Shown here one piece after another: positions 7,315-14,863 of a DNA stretch of 58,007 bases. Every line of letters begins with the position of its first letter. Within the stretch, counting starts at the first letter, position 1. Source of the DNA: Lachnospiraceae bacterium (GTDB lineage: Bacteria > Bacillota > Clostridia > Lachnospirales > Lachnospiraceae); assembly GCA_900199595.1 (NCBI GenBank), contig FZRB01000002.1, forward strand, positions 157,965 through 215,971. Direction: 5' to 3'. The notes beneath the pieces were generated by a model. It was not told the DNA's origin and searched no databases. It saw only the letters and a program-made list of their open reading frames with translations. The translations under genes were made by a program, and so were the position numbers.

Positions 7315-9399
7315 CTACTCGTCTATCTTCTCGTTTATCGAAATAGACGCAAACATCGGTCTGGATTTAATGTATTCCATAATGATCTTCTCAGTTATAT
7401 CCGGCATGGAGAAATCGAAGAAGACCTTCTTGACGTACTGTTTATAGAGACTTATTTCATTCAGGACGGTTTCGGCCGTATTTAACTCATAATATGCATA
7501 CTCATCACCGTACTTACTGCGAATGGATGCCTTAAACTTTTCATTCGATGATACGATTATTATCATATCCTTCTCCGGATGATTTATTGGAAGAGCATGC
7601 CATCTGACGAATCTCGCCTTTCCTCTTGCCTTTGCCTCATAGAGCGCATCATCAGCAAGCTCATACAGATCTTCAAATGTACTTATGCAGTCATTGTCTA
7701 CTACAACTCCGATACTGCACGAAAGTCCGGCCACGCCACCATATCTGTATTCTCTAAGTACGCTGTTTATCCGGTCACATCTTGCTGTGAGTCCGGCTTC
7801 TGTTATCTCTCCGGCAAAGATTACCATGAATTCGTCTCCGCCGATTCGTCCGATTATATCATCATCTCTGAAGCTTCTTCTCAGCTGTCTTCCGAAACGT
7901 TTCAGAACTTCATCGCCTGCTCTGTGTCCAAAGTTGTCATTAACCTGCTTGAAATTATCAAAATCGAAAAGGAATACGGCGCATTTTTCATAATCATCTC
8001 TTTCGGAAAGGAAGTTTCTTGCCTCCTCCTCAAAGGATATCTTATTAAGTAAACCGGTAAGAAGATCCGTACTGCTCTTCACCTCAAGCTTCTGAACCAT
8101 GTCCTTTTCGTAGTGAATACAGTTTTCTCTTCTGTTAAAGCCATTATGAATTGCAGTTGCCATCTCGAAACAGGTATGATATCCGCAGCAGGTGCAGTCT
8201 ATATGTCTTGCATCCTCAGTCAGCTTATTCATGCTTCTGAATATAGCATCAGCCTCATATTCATCAGGTATCTGATACATACAGCCTTCTGATCTGTCTG
8301 TATATTCACGGAGATAATCCTCCAGCTTCAGATTCTCAAACTGCTTATTATAATTCTTAAGTCTTTCATCAGGAGAATCGGTACTTGACCACGCATTCCC
8401 CGAAGTACGCTTCTTAGATTTATTTCTGATCTTAAGTGCTTCATAAAGAGCATCATCTGTTTTTGCCTTATCAGGTTCTACTGCTGTTCCACACAGGCAG
8501 CCATTCTCACAATTAAGAGCGTCTATCAGCAGGAATGGCGTCTCATCAAACTTGATTCTGTCCTCATTATCCTGCATCCATTCGTAGAGTCTTCGCTCTC
8601 CCTCGATCTGTCTGATAAACACATCATCACCCAGGAACCACCTTACAGATTCTGCAAGGCCGCCCGGTGCCGGATAAAATGAACCCAGTCCATACTCGAT
8701 CTCACTTTCGGTAAATGGACCGGATATTTTATGCTCATTTACATACTCGATAAGATGGCTAAATGTTACATTATACTGAACAAGTCCGGCATTATGCGGA
8801 TCCTCTATCTCCATTTTCTTTGCCACGCAGGGACTTATAAATGCGAAGCTGTCCTCTATTCCCATTTCCTTTCTTGCATAGGTTGCTGCACACATCAGTG
8901 GACTTTGAACCGGAAAGAGCTTGCAGAGCAGTTCAGGAAGATATCTCTCTATATATGAAACCACTGCCGGACATGGCTGCGATATTCCACCCAGGAAATT
9001 ATTTTCCTTGATATAGTTCAGATATCCCCAGGTAGTTATATCTGCACCGAAGGATACGCTGATTATTCTGTTTACACCCATCTCCTTCAGGCCGCCCAGG
9101 ACACTTCCGTACTTATGCGGATAGTTAGCCTTAAATGCCGGTGCCAGCAGAAGGGATATCTTCTTCCCGTTTTGCAGATCCTCAAAGAATCTCTCAGTAT
9201 CATCCTGATACTCCCGGGCACCATGAACACATACATCCATACAGCTTCCACAGGCAACACATCTGTTTCCGTCAACAGTTATTCTCGGCTTTCCGTTTTC
9301 TACGCTCGATACACAGGCGCCAATAGCACTGCATACGCTTATACACTTATTACAGCCAATACAATTATCGTTAGTGTATACTATTGAATCTTTTTTCAT
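7315..9399 (-). CDS. [FeFe]-hydrogenase-like sensor fused to diguanylate cyclase
   Basis: A 694-residue cytosolic protein with an unusual domain string. Residues 13-57 hold two ferredoxin [4Fe-4S] motifs (C13/16/19/23 and C47/50/53/57). Residues 60-310 match the hydrogenase large-subunit domain of the putative sensory groups, with H-cluster ligand positions kept: C143 (QPCPAVV), C191 (SPCVAKK), C297 and C301 (NCENGC). Residues 402-427 form a CxxCGYxxC...C Fe-S motif as in sensory hydrogenases. A GGDEF domain follows (about 440-605) with the catalytic GGDEF at 520-524 and an RDDD inhibitory site at 511-514. The last 85 residues resemble part of a receiver domain (FFDFSMPD). The family suggests H2 or redox sensing converted to c-di-GMP; that is inference. 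No maturases are nearby. Confidence 0.9.
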   Translation of the reverse strand: MKKDSIVYTNDNCIGCNKCISVCSAIGACVSSVENGKPRITVDGNRCVACGSCMDVCVHGAREYQDDTERFFEDLQNGKKISLLLAPAFKANYPHKYGSVLGGLKEMGVNRIISVSFGADITTWGYLNYIKENNFLGGISQPCPAVVSYIERYLPELLCKLFPVQSPLMCAATYARKEMGIEDSFAFISPCVAKKMEIEDPHNAGLVQYNVTFSHLIEYVNEHKISGPFTESEIEYGLGSFYPAPGGLAESVRWFLGDDVFIRQIEGERRLYEWMQDNEDRIKFDETPFLLIDALNCENGCLCGTAVEPDKAKTDDALYEALKIRNKSKKRTSGNAWSSTDSPDERLKNYNKQFENLKLEDYLREYTDRSEGCMYQIPDEYEADAIFRSMNKLTEDARHIDCTCCGYHTCFEMATAIHNGFNRRENCIHYEKDMVQKLEVKSSTDLLTGLLNKISFEEEARNFLSERDDYEKCAVFLFDFDNFKQVNDNFGHRAGDEVLKRFGRQLRRSFRDDDIIGRIGGDEFMVIFAGEITEAGLTARCDRINSVLREYRYGGVAGLSCSIGVVVDNDCISTFEDLYELADDALYEAKARGKARFVRWHALPINHPEKDMIIIVSSNEKFKASIRSKYGDEYAYYELNTAETVLNEISLYKQYVKKVFFDFSMPDITEKIIMEYIKSRPMFASISINEKIDE

Positions 9400-9439
9400 A
9401 CAATAAACCCCTCAAAAAAGATCGGTAAGACGACTCTTT

Positions 9440-9832
9440 CTAGAAATTGACTATCTCCGGTGCTGCTGTAAATGAGCTGAATACAGCAGTTGCATTCTGG
9501 AAATAGAAAACCTCTGTATTTCCATCATCCTCAGAATACATATTTCTGAGCTCAGGATATGCATTTAACATAGATTCTCTTGCTTCTCTTCTGTCATCCT
9601 CTATCAGCTCTCCTGATACTCTGAGCCAGGCTCCATCCTTAAATGCGCATATCTCAGCCTTTGGATTTGTGTGAAGCTGCTTTGATACAGGCTTAACCTT
9701 TCCAGTCTGAATATACAGCTTTCCATCGAAGATATTGATAGTTCCAAAAGGTCTTACCCTTGGCTGATCTCCATCAACTGTTGCAAGATAATAGGTTCCT
9801 GCCTCCTTTAAAAATTTTGCTACCCTTTCCAT
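9440..9832 (-). CDS. Pyridoxamine 5'-phosphate oxidase-like flavin split-barrel protein
   Basis: A 130-residue single-domain protein with the split-barrel fold signature of the PNPOx/FMN-binding family: YYLATVDGDQPRVRPFG at the start (strand plus FMN-phosphate contact region), LYIQTGKVKPVSKQLHTNPKAEI in the middle and the WLRVSGE strand. Such small clostridial members bind FMN or F420-type cofactors and are often annotated as flavin reductase-like or NimC/NimA relatives; the substrate cannot be read from sequence. The start ATG at 9832 has GGGAGAAAAGT upstream. It sits 40 bp upstream of the hydrogenase-like cyclase on the same strand, so co-transcription is likely, but no functional link is shown. 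Confidence 0.85.
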   Translation of the reverse strand: MERVAKFLKEAGTYYLATVDGDQPRVRPFGTINIFDGKLYIQTGKVKPVSKQLHTNPKAEICAFKDGAWLRVSGELIEDDRREARESMLNAYPELRNMYSEDDGNTEVFYFQNATAVFSSFTAAPEIVNF

Positions 9833-9881
9833 ACTTTTCTCCCTTCAAAATATATTCGTCAAAATGAACTTTCCCATTAAC

Positions 9882-11339
9882 TTAGTTACTGAAATGTAAA
9901 ACATTCAGGAGCAGTATCCAGCTCATCCCATAATAAGTGACTACTGCTACCAGGTCGTTAACTGTAGTAATAAGCGGTCCGGAAGCCACTGCCGGATCCA
10001 CCTTGATTCGTTTAAAGAACAGCGGTATCAGTGTTCCTACCGCACTAGATATGATCATAGCCAGAAGAAGAGATGCTCCGATGCAGCCCGATACTGCAAA
10101 GGAAAATCCGGCTTCCTTTCCTTTGAAGAACATGATATATAATCCAACCATCACAAATGATATGGCTCCCAGAAGCAGTCCATTGCAGAGACCGACACGC
10201 ATTTCCTTTGTTACAAGATGACCTTTTTGCTTAAATGTCAGATTCTCGTCAGTCAGTACACGAATGGTAACGGCAAGTGACTGGGTACCTACATTTCCGG
10301 CCATATCAAGTATGAGTGACTGAAATGCCATGATCAGCGTCAGCTGTGCGACCACCTTATCAAACATGCCTACCACGCTGGATACAACCATTCCGAGTCC
10401 CAGCAGTATAACCAGCCAGGGAAGTCTCTTTCTCATACTCTGGATAAGAGGCTCCTTCAGGTCTTCCTCTGCAATAAGACCGGCCAGCTTGGCGTAGTCT
10501 TCACCCATCTCATCATCTACTACTTCAATTATACTCTGTGCTGTGATAATTCCAAGTACCTTATTCATGTTATCCAGCACCGGAATATAACTCTCCGAAT
10601 AATCCTTCAGTCTTTCGATACAGTCATCAATCGACTCGTTTGCATATACATAGGGGAAGGATGTAACTATCAGATTATCAAGGGGCACTGTATTCCTTGC
10701 GATGATCAGGTCCTTCAGATCTATAGCTCCGCAGAACTCATCATTCTCATCTACAACGAAGAGTGTGGATATATTATCGTTATCCTCCGCCTGTCTCACA
10801 AGCTCATTCATGGCCTGCTTGACCGTCAGATCCTCTTTAATAATAATACAATTTGTAGTCATGTGACTACCTATTTCATCCTCATCGAAGGATGCCAGAA
10901 GTCTGATTTCCTTCTGTATCTCCGGATGAATGGAATCTATGATAAGAGTCCTTTTTTCCTTTTCTATCTGGTGCAGTACATTTGCTGCCGTATCAGTCTC
11001 CATCTCGGATACTACTGCTGCAGCCTTACGGATGTCCATCTCATCCAGATATTTTCCCGCATCATCCTCATCTATATATTCGAAAACCTCCGCAAGCATT
11101 TCCGGGTTACTGATGCGGTACAGCTTCTTTCTCTCCTGAGAATTGAGCGCACTAAAAACACCGGCTATATCATTTGCATGATAGTCTTCTATTTTTCCAA
11201 GCATTATCCTGGGGGAACTGTTGCTTCTGATTATTCCAAGAATTTCAGCCTCATAATCAGGCTTTGTCAGAGCAGAATCATTTCCTGCGGCGGAAATGTC
11301 CTCTGACACAGAATCGACATTTCTAACTTCTTCTTCCAT
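9882..11339 (-). CDS. mgtE: MgtE-family magnesium transporter
   Basis: Homodimeric Mg2+ channel of the inner membrane, 485 residues. The ATG at 11339 was chosen because GGAGG lies 5 nt upstream; the frame stays open to 11366 but that extension overlaps the palindromic element. Order: an acidic N-terminal tail, the MgtE N domain (about 25-150, VFSALNSQERKKLYRI...), two CBS domains (about 155-280, including TLFVVDENDEFCGAIDLKDL and VLDNMNKVLGIITAQSI), then five membrane segments. Pore motifs are recognisable: MAGNVGTQSLAVTIR and the final-helix GPLITTVNDLVAVVTYY with the conserved Asp. In the family the cytosolic domains sense Mg2+ and gate the pore. The long structured leader suggests additional control at RNA level. 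Confidence 0.95.
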   Translation of the reverse strand: MEEEVRNVDSVSEDISAAGNDSALTKPDYEAEILGIIRSNSSPRIMLGKIEDYHANDIAGVFSALNSQERKKLYRISNPEMLAEVFEYIDEDDAGKYLDEMDIRKAAAVVSEMETDTAANVLHQIEKEKRTLIIDSIHPEIQKEIRLLASFDEDEIGSHMTTNCIIIKEDLTVKQAMNELVRQAEDNDNISTLFVVDENDEFCGAIDLKDLIIARNTVPLDNLIVTSFPYVYANESIDDCIERLKDYSESYIPVLDNMNKVLGIITAQSIIEVVDDEMGEDYAKLAGLIAEEDLKEPLIQSMRKRLPWLVILLGLGMVVSSVVGMFDKVVAQLTLIMAFQSLILDMAGNVGTQSLAVTIRVLTDENLTFKQKGHLVTKEMRVGLCNGLLLGAISFVMVGLYIMFFKGKEAGFSFAVSGCIGASLLLAMIISSAVGTLIPLFFKRIKVDPAVASGPLITTVNDLVAVVTYYGMSWILLLNVLHFSN

Positions 11340-11369
11340 TTCAGCCTCCGCTTTTATCATAACCATTTA

Positions 11370-11529
11370 GGTCATGCAATCGCTGAACAAGACTGCTTCA
11401 CAGTCTTACGGCTCTACGAGCCTTATGTTCAGCGATGATGAGGATTCTCCTCATATAGGTTAAAATAATTATAAACTTCTTAGAAAACTAGTTTTCACGA
11501 TGTTTCTAATTATTTTAACCTGCATGACC
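11370..11529 (-). repeat. 160-bp cloverleaf-forming palindromic element in mgtE leader
   Basis: The element is bounded by 9-bp inverted repeats GGTCATGCA (11370-11378) and TGCATGACC (11521-11529). Inside are ATCGCTGAACA/TGTTCAGCGAT (11379-11389/11426-11436) enclosing two small hairpins (GACTG/CAGTC and GGCTC/GAGCC), an ATGAGGA/TCCTCAT hairpin (11437-11453) and a 14-bp stem GGTTAAAATAATTA/TAATTATTTTAACC (11458-11471/11507-11520). As RNA this is a multi-branch junction ending 30 nt before the mgtE ATG. It may be a regulatory RNA domain or a MITE-like insertion. Confidence 0.8.
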
Positions 11530-11740
11530 CAAACAGACACATATATTCAACGATAACTGCAGAGTCAGTGGAGCTGTGATTAACTAAGATTGGTATATAC
11601 CAAAGCAAATGAAAGCAGCCCGAGCAATATAGTCCGGATGCTTATTATATATATGTATACACCATCGCCCGTCTGACCCGTAACTGTCGCCGTTTGCCAC
11701 TTACATTCACCTGCCTTTTTTATGGATTTTGAACGTTTTA
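11530..11740 (-). other. Upstream part of the long mgtE leader (no gene)
   Basis: This part of the 535-bp gap between mgtE and galK holds no credible gene. On the mgtE strand it would be the first 200 nt of the transcript and contains the perfect palindrome TTGGTATATACCAA (11590-11603) and G-rich segments (GGCAGGTGAATG, GGGTCAGACGGGCGATGG). I could not fit it to the Mg2+ M-box consensus with confidence. Confidence 0.4.
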
Positions 11741-11769
11741 ATTATGGCATCATTAGCCCCTTATGTCAA
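11741..11769 (-). promoter_or_regulatory. mgtE promoter
   Basis: On the minus strand TTGACA (11769-11764), a 17-bp spacer and CATAAT (11746-11741). The predicted start near 11734 gives a leader of about 395 nt. Confidence 0.7.
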
Positions 11770-11816
11770 GTCAGGAATGCGCACCGGAGAACTATATTTT
11801 ATATCCATTTATCTGC

Positions 11817-11846
11817 TTGCGAAGACCTATTATATTGGATTAAAAT
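11817..11846 (+). promoter_or_regulatory. Possible galK-galT promoter
   Basis: TTGCGA (11817), an 18-bp spacer and TAAAAT (11841) lie about 30 bp before the galK ATG, followed by the ribosome site GGAGG. This is a moderate match and was chosen by position. Confidence 0.35.
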
Positions 11847-11874
11847 ATAGACTATAAACGGAGGTATTTGTATT

Positions 11875-13155
11875 ATGAAATCATCGGAATTAAAAAACTA
11901 TATTCAAAGTGGACAGCTGTCTGAGAGACTTCTTGATATATACATCGATTCTGATCGTCTGGACTATCAGACCGGCCGTTACTTAAAGGCAATTGAGGAG
12001 TTTGAAAAACTCTATGGTAAGCAGGATATCCGAATCATAAGCGCTCCCGGTCGTACCGAGGTTGGCGGCAACCACACCGATCATCAGCATGGAAAGGTTC
12101 TTGCCGCTTCTATAAATGATGATGCTATAGCTGTAGTTTCTTCTAATGATTCCGGACAGATCAGTATTAAGTCTTCCGGATACGATATGATCTCTATATC
12201 TCTGGATGATCTGTCAAAGGATGATTCTGAGGAAGGAACCACAAAAGCTCTTATCAAGGGTGTTCTCGCCAAGACAAAAGCTCTCGGCTATAATATCGGA
12301 AGCTTCGACGCTTACATAACCAGCGACGTGCTCGGCGGTTCGGGACTGTCTTCCTCCGCCGCATTTGAAACTGTTATAGGAAATATCCTTTCTTCTCTTT
12401 ACAATGACTCGAAGATAGATGCAGTTACCATTGCCATCATCGGTCAGTATGCCGAAAATGTATACTTCGGAAAACCCTGCGGTCTGATGGATCAGATGGC
12501 CTGCTCCGTAGGAAGTCTGTGCTATATGGACTTTGCTGATCCGGCAAAGCCGGATATAGAGCGGATCGAGCTGGATATGGATTCTGAAGGTTATTCTCTC
12601 TGTATAACTGATACAAAGGGAAGTCATGCAGACCTTACTCCTGACTATGCAGCCGTTCCTGCGGAAATGAAAGCTGTGGCCGCATTTTTTGAAAAAGAAG
12701 TATTAAACGATGTGTCGGAAAAGGATGTGTCAGATAACATCCCTTCTATCAGAGAAAAGCTGGGAGACCGTCCTGTTTTAAGAGCTCTGCATTATTATGA
12801 GGAATGTTCAAGAGTCACTGCCGAGGCCCAGGCTCTCAGATCAGGCAGCTTTGATAAGTTCCTGGAATGTGTAAAAGCCTCCGGGGATTCATCCTTTAAA
12901 TTCCTTCAGAATGTTTACACTAATCATGATGTTAATCACCAGAATGTATCCATCGCTCTTTGTATCAGCGAAAAGGTACTTGGAAGAGACGGCGGAGTAT
13001 GCCGCGTACATGGCGGTGGATTTGCGGGAACCATACAGGCATTTATAAAAAATGAAAAGGTAGCCGAATATAAGGCAGAAATGGACAAGGTATTCGGAGA
13101 AGGCTCCTGCGCAGTTCTGAAAATAAGAAAATATGGTGGAATTACTGTTATCTAA
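11875..13155 (+). CDS. galK: Galactokinase
   Basis: GHMP-superfamily sugar kinase, 426 residues, expected to convert galactose to galactose-1-phosphate with ATP (Leloir pathway, cytosol). Three family motifs are present: the N-terminal signature SAPGRTEVGGNHTDHQHGKV (about residues 58-77), the ATP loop GGSGLSSSAAFE (about 156-167) and the C-terminal HGGGFAGTIQAFI. The sugar-contacting GEHTD motif of classical galactokinases reads GNHTD here, so the Glu is replaced by Asn; the Asp and His are kept. The start ATG has CGGAGG 9 nt upstream. The gene is 21 bp from galT, which supports the galactose assignment, though a related substrate is possible. Confidence 0.9.
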   Translation: MKSSELKNYIQSGQLSERLLDIYIDSDRLDYQTGRYLKAIEEFEKLYGKQDIRIISAPGRTEVGGNHTDHQHGKVLAASINDDAIAVVSSNDSGQISIKSSGYDMISISLDDLSKDDSEEGTTKALIKGVLAKTKALGYNIGSFDAYITSDVLGGSGLSSSAAFETVIGNILSSLYNDSKIDAVTIAIIGQYAENVYFGKPCGLMDQMACSVGSLCYMDFADPAKPDIERIELDMDSEGYSLCITDTKGSHADLTPDYAAVPAEMKAVAAFFEKEVLNDVSEKDVSDNIPSIREKLGDRPVLRALHYYEECSRVTAEAQALRSGSFDKFLECVKASGDSSFKFLQNVYTNHDVNHQNVSIALCISEKVLGRDGGVCRVHGGGFAGTIQAFIKNEKVAEYKAEMDKVFGEGSCAVLKIRKYGGITVI

Positions 13156-13176
13156 AAAAATACAGGAGAAAAATAT

Positions 13177-14805
13177 ATGTCTAACATAAACAGCCTCATA
13201 TATGAACTAATACAATACGGAAAAGCAAACAAACTGATTGACGAAGCCGACGAGATATATACTACCAACAGGCTTCTTGAATTATTCGGGATAGATGAGT
13301 ACGTTATGGTTTCTGATGGCAAGGAAGCTTCAGATAAGGAGTCTTCCGATGATGACGCACCTTCAACAAGAAAGCTTAGCGCTATCCTGGATGATATGAC
13401 GGACTATGCCATCTCATCGGGCATTCTTGAAAATGATACCATAACCTACCGTGACCTCTTTGACACTAAGATCATGGGACTCATCACTCCTCCGCCTTCA
13501 ATAGTAAGGGCTGAGTTTGATAAGCTGTATAAGGAGTCACCCAAGGCAGCCACAGAATATTATTACAGCTTCAGCAAGGCAACAAATTATATAAGGACCG
13601 ACCGGGTGGCAAAGGATGAGAAATGGGTGACCTCCACCGAGTTCGGAGACCTGGATATTACCATCAATTTATCCAAGCCTGAGAAGGATCCCAGAGATAT
13701 AGCCGCTGCAGGCAAGGCAAAAAAGTCCGGATATCCGGCCTGTCTTTTATGTATGGAAAATGAAGGCTATGCGGGACATTTTACTCATCCTGCCAGACAG
13801 AATCACAGGATCATTCCCATTACACTGGATAATGACCCCTACTTCCTTCAGTACAGTCCTTATGTATATTACAACGAGCACTGTATTATATTTAATGCAA
13901 AGCATACTCCTATGAAGATAAATGCTTCAACCATGAAGAAGCTGCTTTCATTTGTGGAGAGATTTCCTCACTATACGGCGGGTTCCAATGCTGATCTGCC
14001 CATTGTAGGCGGTTCTATACTCTCTCATGATCATTTCCAGGGCGGCTGCTACGAATTCCCCATGGTCAGAGCCCCCTATGAGGATGAATTTGAAATACCG
14101 GGATACGAGGATATTCATGCCGGAATAATTAAGTGGCCTATGTCTACTATCCGTCTTCAGGGAAAGGACATCGACAGAGTCACTCTCCTGGCGGATCATA
14201 TACTTAATGTATGGAGAGGTTACAGTGATAAAAAAGCCTTTATTCTGTCAGAGACAAATGGTGAGCCACACAACACTATAACTCCGATAGCACGTATACG
14301 CAGTGCCGGAAGTCCACTGAATAAACTGGATCCTGCCTGTGATGTCTTCGAGCTGGATCTGGTTCTTCGAAATAATATAACCACTGATGAAAATCCTCTC
14401 GGAGTTTATCATCCACACGCAGAGTATCATCATATCAAGAAGGAAAATATAGGACTTATCGAAGTTATGGGACTGGCAGTCCTTCCTGCAAGGCTTAAGA
14501 AGGAAATGTCTCTCCTTGAAGAATACATATCCGACCATAAGAATATGTATGATGAGGAGTCACTGGTAAGTCATATTGAGTGGGCCGTCGCATTTCTTAG
14601 AAAATATGGTTTCACCGTTGAAACTGATGAGGGTAAGAAGGCTGTAGTATTAGCTTCTCCTAAAGCAATAGGCAGGGACGCACTTCATAATATCATTCAA
14701 AATGAGATAGGCTATGTGTTCTCGGGAGTTCTCGAGGACGCCGGGGTTTATAAGAGAAATCCCGATGGCAAAGAAGCATTCTTACGTTTTATAAATGAGT
14801 TATAA
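13177..14805 (+). CDS. galT: UDP-glucose--hexose-1-phosphate uridylyltransferase, class II
   Basis: A 542-residue enzyme of the Firmicutes-type GalT family, which swaps UMP between UDP-glucose and galactose-1-phosphate. The nucleophile motif is SHDHFQGG (His-x-His-x-Gln), with preceding CLLCMENEGYAGHFTHPARQNHR and following FILSETNGEPHNTITPIAR typical of class II enzymes. It has an AGGAG site 8 nt before the ATG and follows galK by 21 bp, so the two form one operon. No galE, mutarotase or galactose transporter lies in the window. Slightly longer than usual (about 490-510) because of an acidic Ser/Asp-rich insertion near residues 45-65 (DGKEASDKESSDDDAPS). Confidence 0.95.
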   Translation: MSNINSLIYELIQYGKANKLIDEADEIYTTNRLLELFGIDEYVMVSDGKEASDKESSDDDAPSTRKLSAILDDMTDYAISSGILENDTITYRDLFDTKIMGLITPPPSIVRAEFDKLYKESPKAATEYYYSFSKATNYIRTDRVAKDEKWVTSTEFGDLDITINLSKPEKDPRDIAAAGKAKKSGYPACLLCMENEGYAGHFTHPARQNHRIIPITLDNDPYFLQYSPYVYYNEHCIIFNAKHTPMKINASTMKKLLSFVERFPHYTAGSNADLPIVGGSILSHDHFQGGCYEFPMVRAPYEDEFEIPGYEDIHAGIIKWPMSTIRLQGKDIDRVTLLADHILNVWRGYSDKKAFILSETNGEPHNTITPIARIRSAGSPLNKLDPACDVFELDLVLRNNITTDENPLGVYHPHAEYHHIKKENIGLIEVMGLAVLPARLKKEMSLLEEYISDHKNMYDEESLVSHIEWAVAFLRKYGFTVETDEGKKAVVLASPKAIGRDALHNIIQNEIGYVFSGVLEDAGVYKRNPDGKEAFLRFINEL

Positions 14806-14863
14806 GCTTTAATAAAGAAGCATTTTGAGTGAAGATACTAAAATAATCAAGGGGACATACACT

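Noticed and set aside
11530-11740. M-box or cobalamin riboswitch
   Set aside because: A few short words (GACCCGTAACTGT, CACCTGCC on plus; GGTGA on minus) recall these classes, but the ordered core motifs are missing and the plus-strand target would be galK.
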